61,801 nt of DNA from positions 33,235 through 95,035 of the forward strand of contig WOYX01000053.1 in assembly GCA_011620595.1 (NCBI GenBank), in the 5' to 3' direction. The position numbers and the translations under genes are program-made. Below are positions 7,926 to 16,733 of the stretch, piece by piece. The stretch comes from Bacteroidales bacterium. Lineage in GTDB: Bacteria; Bacteroidota; Bacteroidia; Bacteroidales; VadinHA17. Every line of letters starts with the position of its first letter. The stretch's first letter is position 1. The notes beneath the pieces were generated by a model. It saw only the letters and a program-made list of their open reading frames with translations, ran no database searches and had not been told where the DNA came from.

Positions 7926-10610
7926 CTACCTCAGAAGAATGTTGCCCAGCAGCACTCTTCCGCTCTTCCAGTATGCCCTGAAATAGGGATCGTCTGAAAG
8001 GTATACCACGGTACCCCTGCCGATATTTTCGGAGGCGATCACGCCTGTGTTCTTAACTTTCTTACGGAATTTGTATCCTGCAAAACCGGCTACCGGATCT
8101 TCATCGGTGATATAACCGATATTGCTTCCCTTCTCCAGGTAGGGCAGCCCTTCGTTTCTTTTCATAAGAAACCACTCTTTACCCATTCCGAATGCATAGG
8201 GATGGGTTTCGTCAAGCTTCACCCGGTATATTGCTCCTGCAGATCTGCCTGTTGCGGCAACGCGCCGCTGATCCTCATACCGAACCAGTCGCGTGGTGTC
8301 AGCCGGATTTGCCTCTGTCTTCTTTTTCTCCTCAGCCTGCCGCAGTTCCCACGCCTTCCCGAGCTCAGTAGTCTTCTCCTCCCTGAACAGGGCAATGGCG
8401 CTGTCCATGGCTATGACCCTGCCACCCCCGGTGATGAAAGCCATTATCTTTTCCCTGGACTCTTTGAGGTTGCCTCCCGGCAGAATCAGCAGATCATAAT
8501 CTGACAGGTCACTGTTTTTCAGTCTGCTGCCGTCGATCACGGTGACGGGGTATTCAAGTTCCCTCTCCATGAAGAACCATATTTCTCCAAAGGCCTGAGA
8601 GGTGCCCTCACCGCCGACAAGCGCTATAGCAGGGCCCTGACCCACCCGGGTGTAGTCAGAACCGAGGTCTTTCCCCGTTGCTGACATCCCGCCTGTCAGT
8701 TTTACCGGCGTCACTTCGCTGGCAACGGCTGCTGCCTTAACTTTCTCATCAAAGAGGGTCATGCTGCGGTTATCGCCGCGTGCCACCACCACAGATCCCC
8801 GGCCAAAAGATCTGCCTGCCGCGGCGAAGGGTCTCATGGCTGAACGTACATTGAATCCTGCCCTGTAGAGATGCGCCATAAACTTAAGTTCATTGAATCC
8901 GGTCATGGGAACGGCATAGGCATATGCCCTGACAGTGTCAGGCCGCTGCCCGGAGTTAGCCTTTCCGGATGTATCAGTTGATGCCACCGACTCCCCTTGT
9001 TGCTTCCAGGCTTCCACTCCCTTGCCTGTTTTCTTTAATCCGGCTGCCACATACCCTGGTTCTTTCAGGTTTGTAGTTGTCTCTCCGGTCTGCTTTTGTT
9101 CTGCAGCTGTATTGCCGCTCTTCTTTTTTCCGGCCGGAACATCACCGGCTGACGGCAACCGTTCCTCAACAGCATAGGCTTCAATGTTGTAGACATACGG
9201 CAGCGCCCAGGCAGTGAGATCGTAGCTGATTGAGTCAGACGATTTTGAGTCGGGCTCGAACAACACCTGCAGCAGTCTGCTCTGAGGCTGGAATGCGCTG
9301 ATCAGGATATCGTTCTCCTCAACGGTCACGCTTCCCTCTCTGTCAGCCCTGTAGTCATAGGCGGTGATCTTCTTTCCGGTAACGCGCGGTGATGAATACC
9401 TGATCTGGTTGCTTTCAAGCACATGCAGTAGGGATCTGATCGATGCAGCATCTGCTGATCCTTTGATTATGAAGGATTTATATTTGAACGACGGCTTCTC
9501 CGCACCGCTTTTGAAGAATTGGAAGAACTCAGAGAGCAACTTGTCACTGTTGTCTGCAGCAGCCTCAATCACAGCCATTGAGGCGAGAAAATGGCCTTCA
9601 ACACGGTCGGCTAGTGTCAGTGTGTCTCTCTCCAGCCGTTTCAATACCAGTCCGGCCTGTGCGCCTCCTCCCTGTTCGAGGGTAAAGCCCATGGCGCCGT
9701 TGAAGAGCGGCCAGGTGTCACCAAAACTCGGACAGAAGAGGTCAAAATTATCTTTGGTAAAATAGAGCCTGTCGGTTGCATCAAACAGCTCTGCGGCCTT
9801 CTGCCCGGTCAATGCATGGTACTCTCTCTGCCAGGGGGTGATCACCTCATGCCATGGCTCCGCACCGGGAGGGAAGAAGTAGGTGCTTCCTGACCCCATC
9901 TCGTGAAAATCGGCATGCACGTGCGGCATAAAGCTGTTGTACAGTTTCATCCTCATCTGCGTCTCCTGCTGCACATGCCAGCTCCAGTCGCGGTTCAGGT
10001 CAAAGAGGTAATGGTTCAGTCGTGCCGAAGGCCACGGCTGGTTATGCTCCCAGGCGTTGGGGTCACTGTTGGGGGGCCAGCCCTGCGCCCTGAGATACCT
10101 GGTTGTGAAAAGCTCCCTGCCATCAGGGTTCTGGCAAGGGTCAATTACTATGACCATATTTTCAAGCCACCGGTCAGCATCTTTCCATTCTCCGGCAGCG
10201 AGGGTCCAGAGTACTTTCAGTGCCGCTTCAGTGCCTGCAGGTTCCGATCCGTGAACGGTATAGGCAAGCCAAACGATTGGCACCGGTGCCCTCTGCGGGG
10301 TGCCTTCGGCAAGTCCTGCCCTCTGCAGGTTTGAGAGCCTGATCTGCTCCAGCTGTTCAAGATTGCCGGGGGAGGAGACAACACAGACTCCCAGGGGCCG
10401 ACCTTCCCATGATTCGCCATACTGAATGTACTGAACCGATGGACTGGCCTCAGCTATATGCATTATATAATCGGTTACGGCGTGCTGGAGGGTAAATTGG
10501 GTGCCCGTGGCATAGCCGAGGAATTCTTCCGGGGTTTTGATCTGCTGAGAGAAGAGGCTCAGTGATATTATAAGCCCGGCAAGCGTTGCTATTGAATGTC
10601 TTTTCATCAT
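7926..10610 (-). CDS. M14-family zinc carboxypeptidase with C-terminal extension, secreted
   Basis: The predicted protein has 894 aa. The open frame extends to 11063, but I place the start at MMKRHS (base 10610), because a Sec signal peptide ending near SLFSQQ follows and the start overlaps the upstream stop as ATGATGA. The M14 domain shows the zinc ligands in HGSEPAG (about 120-123) and a later His in ADFHEMGSG, the substrate motif NPDGREL, the DLNRDW segment and a catalytic Glu in TLEQGGG. The C-terminal half is a class I glutamine-amidotransferase-like fold by sequence impression only. A linker of six degenerate decapeptide repeats separates parts of that half. Likely role: extracytoplasmic trimming of peptides. 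Confidence 0.85.
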   Translation of the reverse strand: MMKRHSIATLAGLIISLSLFSQQIKTPEEFLGYATGTQFTLQHAVTDYIMHIAEASPSVQYIQYGESWEGRPLGVCVVSSPGNLEQLEQIRLSNLQRAGLAEGTPQRAPVPIVWLAYTVHGSEPAGTEAALKVLWTLAAGEWKDADRWLENMVIVIDPCQNPDGRELFTTRYLRAQGWPPNSDPNAWEHNQPWPSARLNHYLFDLNRDWSWHVQQETQMRMKLYNSFMPHVHADFHEMGSGSTYFFPPGAEPWHEVITPWQREYHALTGQKAAELFDATDRLYFTKDNFDLFCPSFGDTWPLFNGAMGFTLEQGGGAQAGLVLKRLERDTLTLADRVEGHFLASMAVIEAAADNSDKLLSEFFQFFKSGAEKPSFKYKSFIIKGSADAASIRSLLHVLESNQIRYSSPRVTGKKITAYDYRADREGSVTVEENDILISAFQPQSRLLQVLFEPDSKSSDSISYDLTAWALPYVYNIEAYAVEERLPSAGDVPAGKKKSGNTAAEQKQTGETTTNLKEPGYVAAGLKKTGKGVEAWKQQGESVASTDTSGKANSGQRPDTVRAYAYAVPMTGFNELKFMAHLYRAGFNVRSAMRPFAAAGRSFGRGSVVVARGDNRSMTLFDEKVKAAAVASEVTPVKLTGGMSATGKDLGSDYTRVGQGPAIALVGGEGTSQAFGEIWFFMERELEYPVTVIDGSRLKNSDLSDYDLLILPGGNLKESREKIMAFITGGGRVIAMDSAIALFREEKTTELGKAWELRQAEEKKKTEANPADTTRLVRYEDQRRVAATGRSAGAIYRVKLDETHPYAFGMGKEWFLMKRNEGLPYLEKGSNIGYITDEDPVAGFAGYKFRKKVKNTGVIASENIGRGTVVYLSDDPYFRAYWKSGRVLLGNILLR
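8937..9116 (-). repeat. Six degenerate 30-bp coding repeats in the M14 gene
   Basis: Glycine codons fall exactly every 30 bases, with their upper ends at 9116, 9086, 9056, 9026, 8996 and 8966, and most units have Lys at position 8 (for example GNTAAEQKQT, GETTTNLKEP, GYVAAGLKKT). The units are strongly diverged but stay in register. They form a hydrophilic low-complexity linker. This looks like an old in-frame minisatellite expansion. Confidence 0.7.
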
Positions 10611-11290
10611 ATATGGAACATGCGGCCCAGGCTGTGGCCCCGTTTCAACCTGTAATGTATGAATATGAAAATCATGGCGATGATTACCAGTGAGACTGCA
10701 GCCACCAGTGACCATGACGGAGTGAATTCTGATGATCTGAACCTGTCGGTCAGATATTCGGTCATGAGTACGAACAGGGCTACTGCCACGAGGATTGTGG
10801 CCAGCAGGTTCAAGCCCCTGTACCTGGAGAAGGAGCTGAAGTATATTACTGCTGCGGAGAGAACAGCTCCAGATATTACCAGGGGGCAGGCCAGTGTTAA
10901 GAACCACTCTGTCTCTCCGGTAAGCAGATCGATGAACCGGAGGAAGAGCAGTGTAAAAACTGCCGTTGCCGAAATCATGTAATAAGGTTTTTTTCTGAGG
11001 AACCAAAAGCCTGACACCAGTGCTATGAGGTAACTCATGCATGTTGTTGTCAGCAGTGACCATCCCATTCCCTTCCCGAAGGCAGCGTCAATGACTGTTG
11101 TGATGATGATGCCGGAGACAAGGAGCAACATGATTATCTCGTAGAGGTGTTTTGCATTCTGGTTCCTGGAGAGCCTGAAAAGGTCGGCGGGTGATGCCAT
11201 CCTGCCGGTTGCATCGTCTGAGGGCTCACAGAGAGGGCATCTCTCATTTCCTTCTCCGAGGTCCACTCCGCAGTTCTTGCATATTGCCAT
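10607..11290 (-). CDS. Zinc-ribbon integral membrane protein (DUF6320-like)
   Basis: This 227-aa protein starts with a zinc-ribbon (CKNCGVDLG, then CPLC) followed by about six hydrophobic segments between residues 50 and 215. From memory it resembles the DUF6320-type proteins found beside condensation-fold acyltransferases in anaerobes; no function is established. It starts 17 bases after the acyltransferase-like gene and its stop overlaps the M14 start by 3 bases, so the three genes are very likely translated from one mRNA. A role as membrane anchor or lipid-related partner of the acyltransferase is inference. Confidence 0.6.
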   Translation of the reverse strand: MAICKNCGVDLGEGNERCPLCEPSDDATGRMASPADLFRLSRNQNAKHLYEIIMLLLVSGIIITTVIDAAFGKGMGWSLLTTTCMSYLIALVSGFWFLRKKPYYMISATAVFTLLFLRFIDLLTGETEWFLTLACPLVISGAVLSAAVIYFSSFSRYRGLNLLATILVAVALFVLMTEYLTDRFRSSEFTPSWSLVAAVSLVIIAMIFIFIHYRLKRGHSLGRMFHI

Positions 11291-11307
11291 AGTTCAGTTC
11301 ATTGGTA

Positions 11308-12558
11308 TTATTGCAGAAGCTTCACCGGCACTCCTGCCGAGGTGAGTTTCCTGATGTAATGCTGTTGCAGTTCAGTGTTGTCAGTAATCGTCCCGAAGGT
11401 AATAATGGCATTGGCACCCAGTGTTATCAGTCCTGCAGTTATTTTGATATCCCTGTGGGGTGGGGGCGGGGTCACTGACATGGCCTGCATCAGATCTGCC
11501 GCAGGTCCTTCAGGAGTCACTCTCCCCATGTTGGTGATAGTGCTGGTGAACTGGCTTGGGCCGAACCTGTTATAGGCGAACCGCAGTACCGGGTTTTTGA
11601 TAAAGAGAGGGATGATCCTTATGAGGGCATTCTTTTCTTTAGACACATTTCGGCTTATTACCTGCCTGATCTTCTTCTCGTCGGTCATGATCTTAATGGT
11701 GATCTGCACCTCCCTGAGTATCTCTTCAAAGGTATAGTGGCCCATCCGGATGTCTATCTCAGGCATGGCGAAGAGTGAGAAATTACGAAGTGTAGGGGCA
11801 TCATATCTCCTGCGCAGGTCAAACGGCACCTGCACCCTTATATAGGGTGACCCTTTTCCTGTTTCATGGCGTATCTCCTGAAGCACAAACAGGTGTACCG
11901 AGGCCAGATATTCAGTGATGGTGCAACCTGACTCCCGGGTGAGTGCGGCAAGCCGGTCGGCCGGCAATTCAAGCTCTGTCACCCTGAAGCGGGGAGGCTT
12001 CCTGAGCTGAAACGGAAGATGCCATGCCCGGGGCAGCACCCGGGGACTGGGCATGCCTTTGCCGTATATTTTGGCGAACATATCATCGCCGCTGCCCGGA
12101 AGGGGTCCACCGCTCACCTCCGGGAATGGTACCTCGGATATCCCGCAGGCTTCTGCAAAATAGTTGTTCAGCAGCGTCTTCAGAAAGAAGAGAGCACCAC
12201 CGCCGTCAGTGAGAATATGAAAGAACTCCACCGAGATGATGTTTTCCCGCGCCAGCACACGGTACACCAGTTCCCCGTTCATGGTGCGCGGAAAAGGTTG
12301 GCACCGCGGTCCGGTGTCGGCCATCACCCTGGGAGCCATGCCATTGTATTCGAGGTAATACCAGAAAAACCCCTTGCACAGCTCAACACTAAAGAGGGGA
12401 AAAAGCGAGGAGGCATCCTCGGAGGCTTTTTTCAGGGCTGGCAGGTTTACGGGGGAGGTGAGCCAGACAGAGATGCGGAAAACACCCGTAAGTTCGGATC
12501 CGGTGATGGCAGGATAGATTTTGGCAGCATTGTCGAGCTTCATCCAATCTGCCGTCAT
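11308..12558 (-). CDS. Condensation-fold acyltransferase (alcohol acetyltransferase-like)
   Basis: The product is about 416 aa. The catalytic-type motif FHILTDGGG matches the H-x3-DG pattern of condensation-domain and alcohol-acetyltransferase folds (HHxxxDG superfamily), here with a single His. A C-terminal segment near PSQFTSTITNMG is also typical. I place the start at MTADWM (12558); 12582 is possible, and the longest frame (12657) would begin upstream of the -7 element at 12599-12606. The substrate is unknown. The gene is first in an operon with the zinc-ribbon membrane protein and the M14 peptidase. No carrier protein or adenylation gene is nearby, so a non-ribosomal peptide role is unlikely. 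Confidence 0.65.
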   Translation of the reverse strand: MTADWMKLDNAAKIYPAITGSELTGVFRISVWLTSPVNLPALKKASEDASSLFPLFSVELCKGFFWYYLEYNGMAPRVMADTGPRCQPFPRTMNGELVYRVLARENIISVEFFHILTDGGGALFFLKTLLNNYFAEACGISEVPFPEVSGGPLPGSGDDMFAKIYGKGMPSPRVLPRAWHLPFQLRKPPRFRVTELELPADRLAALTRESGCTITEYLASVHLFVLQEIRHETGKGSPYIRVQVPFDLRRRYDAPTLRNFSLFAMPEIDIRMGHYTFEEILREVQITIKIMTDEKKIRQVISRNVSKEKNALIRIIPLFIKNPVLRFAYNRFGPSQFTSTITNMGRVTPEGPAADLMQAMSVTPPPPHRDIKITAGLITLGANAIITFGTITDNTELQQHYIRKLTSAGVPVKLLQ

Positions 12559-12598
12559 CTGGTTTTTCCCTTCTCTCCCCATCCATGGTTTGTTTGTA

Positions 12599-12683
12599 CA
12601 AAGGTAAAAAAATCCCTCGTCTTTTTCATTATATGCTCTTGGACAACTTTGGGACAAAGGGTGGGCTAACTTGCTTATATTTG
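12599..12683. promoter_or_regulatory. Divergent promoter region, acyltransferase operon / DPP IV operon
   Basis: The minus strand has TACCTTTG at 12606-12599 and the plus strand has TATATTTG at 12676-12683; both match TAnnTTTG. For the plus strand a TTTG sits at 12648-12651, 24 bases upstream, slightly long for a -33 box. The elements support starts at 12558/12582 on the minus strand and 12722 on the plus strand. Confidence 0.55.
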
Positions 12684-12721
12684 TTCACAGTAAAACAAAT
12701 CTTAACCACTCAGTCACTACC

Positions 12722-14884
12722 ATGCAACAGATGTTCAGGATTATCCAGTTTTCGTTATTGTTGATCTTAACAATGACCATTTCCGGACAGCAGCCGGGCT
12801 TTTCAGATCAGCAGCCGGGGCTGATCAGGTGGATTGATGACAGCCGGATGCTCATACGCACTCTTGATGAGGAAAAGAAACCTCTGATTTCAGAATATAA
12901 CTGCAGGACAGGCAGGTCAGTTGTTGTCACTGATTACAAAAGCGACATGCAGAAACTCAGGGAGATGTTGCCTGAGGGTGTTGAGCCGGGGCCTGACGTG
13001 ACCGTATCTTCGGACCAAAAGGCTGTTGTGGTGTTCCGCGACAATGATCTGTGGTATTTTGACGGGAGCGTCAGCACAGGTGTAAGGCTTACGGAAGACA
13101 GCGACCGGGAGGTGAACGTGAGATTTGCCCCCGGTGACAGGAAGATTGCCTATACAAAGGAGAAGGATTTGTATTTCTATGATTTTAATCAGAAAAAAGA
13201 GACCAGACTGACCTTTGATGCCACTGATAAAATCTATAACGGCTGGGCTTCATGGGTCTACTACGAGGAGATCCTTGGCAGAGCATCAAGGTATGCGGCC
13301 TTCTGGTGGTCACCTGATGCGGCACGCATCGCATACCTGCATACTGATGACAACCCCGTGCCCCAATATTACCTGAACAGGCTGGAAGATAGCGACGGTC
13401 CCCGTGGTGAGTTGGAAATAACCGCTTACCCGAAGGCCGGTGATCCCAACCCGAAAGTGAAGATGGGAGTGGTGGATCTTTCAACGGGAGAGACCGCCTG
13501 GGTTAAAACCGATGAAGAGATAGACCAGTACATTGCATGGCCGTCATGGACACCTGACGGTCAAAAGCTGATGGTACAGGTGCTGAACCGTGACCAGAAC
13601 GACATGCGCTTTATACTTGCCGATGTGACCACCGGTGATTACACGGAAGTATACAGGGAGACGAGGCCAACATGGGTTGATTTCTTCGAGGATATCCACG
13701 TGATGAGTGACGGTAGCGGATTTATTGTCAGGAGTTACCGTAACGACTGGTACAATCTCTACTGGTACGGGTGGGATGGAGTCCTCAGGTCACAGATCAC
13801 CGATTTCGACTGGAAGGTGACCTCCATTGTAAAGGTTGATGAGGCCCGCGGGGAGATCTACTTCAACGGTACCGGTCCTGACGCCCTTGACAACCATCTT
13901 TACAGGGCCAGGCTTGACGGCACGAGGCTGCTGAAGGTCACAGATGGCGGAGGCTATCATTCAGCCTCAGTCTCACCGGGAGGCACATGGTTCCTGGACA
14001 GCTGGAGCAGCCTTGAGAGTCCGGGCAGTATAGATCTCATTGACAAAAGAGGCAGGAAGGTGCGTACCATCCACACCGCTGAGTCTCCCGTTTTTGATGC
14101 CGGAAAGCATCAGAGGCAGGAACTGGTGACCATCAGGAGTGCTGACAGTCTCTTTGACATGCCCGCCCTGATCACCTATCCCGTCAACTTCGATCCGGCA
14201 AAGAAATACCCGGTGATATTCACTATCTACGGTGGCCCTGACGCGGGGAGCATCCGCAACAGGTGGATGGGCTATCAGCCACGGTGGTATGCTGAGAACG
14301 GTATCGTAACCATAAATGTTGACCACCGCGGATCGGGTACTTTCGGCAAGCGGGGGCTGGACTACATGCACCGCTCACTGGGCAGGTGGGAGATTTCAGA
14401 CTACTCAGATGCCGTTAAGTGGCTGCGAGAACAGCCCTGGGTTGACCCCTCACGCATGGGTATCACAGGCGGCTCATACGGCGGGTACGTGACCTGCATG
14501 GCGCTCACGGCAGGAGCTGATTACTGGACTCATGGCATTGCCGACTATGCGGTTACAGACTGGAGACTCTATGATAATGTTTATACCGAGAGATACATGG
14601 ACACCCCGGAGGATAATCCGGAAGGATACAGGAACGGCTCAGTGCTTACCTATGCAGGGAATCTCAGGGGCAAGTTGCTTCTGCGTCATGGTGATATTGA
14701 TGATAACGTGCACATGCAGAACACCATATGGCTTGTGACCACCCTGCAGGACCTGAACAAGCCGTTTGAGATGATGATATATCCCGGAGAGCGTCATGGC
14801 TGGGGCGGCCCCAAGAGGATCTTCATGACCAATGAGGGGAATCGCTTCTGGCTGAAACATTTCTTTGGTATAGAGGAATATTGA
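12722..14884 (+). CDS. Dipeptidyl peptidase IV family serine peptidase (S9B), secreted
   Basis: This 720-aa protein has a Sec signal peptide (MQQMFRIIQF start, hydrophobic stretch, cleavage after SGQ). A beta-propeller domain fills about 40-470, with the substrate-binding double-Glu segment VYYEEILGR. The C-terminal alpha/beta hydrolase holds the triad: Ser585 in GGSYGG, Asp in GDIDDNV and His in GERHGW. DPP IV releases X-Pro or X-Ala dipeptides. The longest frame starts with TTG at 12671, upstream of the promoter element, so 12722 is preferred. The stop overlaps the start of the next peptidase gene by one base. Confidence 0.93.
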   Translation: MQQMFRIIQFSLLLILTMTISGQQPGFSDQQPGLIRWIDDSRMLIRTLDEEKKPLISEYNCRTGRSVVVTDYKSDMQKLREMLPEGVEPGPDVTVSSDQKAVVVFRDNDLWYFDGSVSTGVRLTEDSDREVNVRFAPGDRKIAYTKEKDLYFYDFNQKKETRLTFDATDKIYNGWASWVYYEEILGRASRYAAFWWSPDAARIAYLHTDDNPVPQYYLNRLEDSDGPRGELEITAYPKAGDPNPKVKMGVVDLSTGETAWVKTDEEIDQYIAWPSWTPDGQKLMVQVLNRDQNDMRFILADVTTGDYTEVYRETRPTWVDFFEDIHVMSDGSGFIVRSYRNDWYNLYWYGWDGVLRSQITDFDWKVTSIVKVDEARGEIYFNGTGPDALDNHLYRARLDGTRLLKVTDGGGYHSASVSPGGTWFLDSWSSLESPGSIDLIDKRGRKVRTIHTAESPVFDAGKHQRQELVTIRSADSLFDMPALITYPVNFDPAKKYPVIFTIYGGPDAGSIRNRWMGYQPRWYAENGIVTINVDHRGSGTFGKRGLDYMHRSLGRWEISDYSDAVKWLREQPWVDPSRMGITGGSYGGYVTCMALTAGADYWTHGIADYAVTDWRLYDNVYTERYMDTPEDNPEGYRNGSVLTYAGNLRGKLLLRHGDIDDNVHMQNTIWLVTTLQDLNKPFEMMIYPGERHGWGGPKRIFMTNEGNRFWLKHFFGIEEY

Positions 14885-16701
14885 TGCCGGAAAACATGAA
14901 TGTGAATCCTTACAGGAGTCGCCTTGCTGCCGTTCGCGCAGTGATGAAGAAGCGGGGTGTTGATGCCCTGATAGTACCCTCGGCTGATCCCCATCTCGGC
15001 GAGTATGTCCCTGATCACTGGAGGGTGATCAGGTGGCTTACTGGTTTCTCCGGCTCTGCCGGCACTGTGGTTATCACAGCGAAATTTGCAGGTCTCTGGA
15101 CTGACAGCCGCTATTTTATACAGGCAGCAGACCAGCTCAGGAATTCAGGGTTTGAACTTGTCAGGCTGAAGATACCCCACACGCCGGAATACATTGACTG
15201 GCTGGCAGGCAGTATGAAGCCTGGAAGCCTGGCCGCCGTTGACGGACGACTGATCTCTGTCTCCGTTGCCGGTCTCCTCCGCGGGCAGCTGAAGGAGAAG
15301 GGAATCAGACTATCCCTCAGGAGTGATCTCATCACCCCGGTATGGCATGACAGGCCGTCGTTGCCGGACGAGCAGGCTTTTGAACTGCCCCCGGAATTTG
15401 CCGGCGAGAGCCGGAATGAGAAGATAAACCGGGTGCAGGAGAGGATGAAGGAGATGAACGTTGACTACCATCTGCTCACCGCCTGTGATGATGTGATGTG
15501 GCTTCTCAATATACGGGGCAGGGACATAACCTACAGCCCGTTACTGTTGACGTTTGCCATTGTCAGTAATGATCAGGTGATTCTTTTTGCCGACGAAGGA
15601 AAGATACCGGCTGGCATGAAAGCGGAATTTAACCGTGACGGGGTGGTGCTTCTGCCGTATGAGATCACATCATCGGTGCTGAGGTCGCTTCCCGCCGGAA
15701 GCAGGCTGCTGCTCTCGCCGTCCAACACCTCGGCTGCATTGCGAGGTGCTGTACCCGGAACCGTAAGGGTTGTCCATGACCTGAGCATTCCCACGCGGCT
15801 CAAAGCCATCAGGAATGAGACTGAAATAAAAAACCTGCGGGAGGTCATGATCAGGGACGGTGTGGCCCTCACCCGCTTTTTCATCTGGCTTGAGAAGAGC
15901 ATTGGCAGGGAGAAGATTACGGAACTCTCCGCCTCGGCGAAGCTTGAGTCCCTGCGGATGGAGCAGGAGGGATGTACAGGCCCCTCATTTGCCACCATCG
16001 CTGCCTTCAACGGCCATGCAGCATTGCCTCACTATGTTCCTTCGCCCGAAAGTGATGCCGTGCTGGAGCAGTCAGGGATTTTCCTGCTGGATTCCGGCGG
16101 TCAGTACTACGGCGGAACTACTGACATCACCAGGACCGTTGCGCTGGGACAACCTGACGCTGAGATGCGAAGGCACTTTACCCTGGCTCTCCGGGGCACC
16201 ATTGACCTTGCCATGGCAAGGTTTCCGCACGGGACACGCGGATACCAGCTCGAACTGCTGGCACGCAAGGCCCTGTGGGATAACGGACTGAACTACGGTC
16301 ACGGCACAGGCCACGGGGTGGGCAGTTTTCTCAATGTGCATGAAGGTCCGCAGACCATTGGCTCGGCCGCTACAGGAGACCTCAAGACCATGATTGAACC
16401 GGGTATGGTTACCTCCGATGAACCTGCAGTCTACCTTGAGGGAAAATACGGCTTCAGGACTGAGAACCTGATACTCTGCGTCAGTGACAGGGAAAGTGAT
16501 TACGGCAAATTCCTGAGATTTGAGACTGTTACACTCTGTTATATAGACCGGGCACTGACAGATCAGTCGCTGCTTGATGATGCAGAGCTCCAGTGGCTCA
16601 ATGATTACCATAAAATGGTATTTAACATGCTGGCTGACAGACTTAAGCCGGAAGAAAGAGAGTGGCTCGACCGGAAAACGGCCCCTCTGGGCAGAGATTG
16701 A
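14884..16701 (+). CDS. Xaa-Pro aminopeptidase (M24B, long aminopeptidase P)
   Basis: This 605-aa protein has the three-domain layout of long aminopeptidase P: two creatinase-like N-terminal domains and a C-terminal pita-bread domain. Metal ligands are seen in LLDSGG, TTDITRTV, HGTGHGVGSF, SDEPAVY and FRTENL. There is no signal peptide, so it is likely cytoplasmic. It releases an N-terminal residue before proline and so complements DPP IV, encoded just upstream; the start ATG shares one base with that stop codon (TGATG). This coupling points to a proline-peptide degradation unit. Confidence 0.93.
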   Translation: MPENMNVNPYRSRLAAVRAVMKKRGVDALIVPSADPHLGEYVPDHWRVIRWLTGFSGSAGTVVITAKFAGLWTDSRYFIQAADQLRNSGFELVRLKIPHTPEYIDWLAGSMKPGSLAAVDGRLISVSVAGLLRGQLKEKGIRLSLRSDLITPVWHDRPSLPDEQAFELPPEFAGESRNEKINRVQERMKEMNVDYHLLTACDDVMWLLNIRGRDITYSPLLLTFAIVSNDQVILFADEGKIPAGMKAEFNRDGVVLLPYEITSSVLRSLPAGSRLLLSPSNTSAALRGAVPGTVRVVHDLSIPTRLKAIRNETEIKNLREVMIRDGVALTRFFIWLEKSIGREKITELSASAKLESLRMEQEGCTGPSFATIAAFNGHAALPHYVPSPESDAVLEQSGIFLLDSGGQYYGGTTDITRTVALGQPDAEMRRHFTLALRGTIDLAMARFPHGTRGYQLELLARKALWDNGLNYGHGTGHGVGSFLNVHEGPQTIGSAATGDLKTMIEPGMVTSDEPAVYLEGKYGFRTENLILCVSDRESDYGKFLRFETVTLCYIDRALTDQSLLDDAELQWLNDYHKMVFNMLADRLKPEEREWLDRKTAPLGRD

Positions 16702-16733
16702 CACTTGAAAAATAAAATATTAATAACTGTCTT

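Noticed and set aside
10611-11063. N-terminal extension of the M14 protein
   Set aside because: It overlaps the zinc-ribbon membrane gene in another frame, and the signal peptide begins at 10610.
12559-12657. N-terminal extension of the acyltransferase-like protein
   Set aside because: It would start upstream of the -7 element at 12599-12606 and shows no family similarity.
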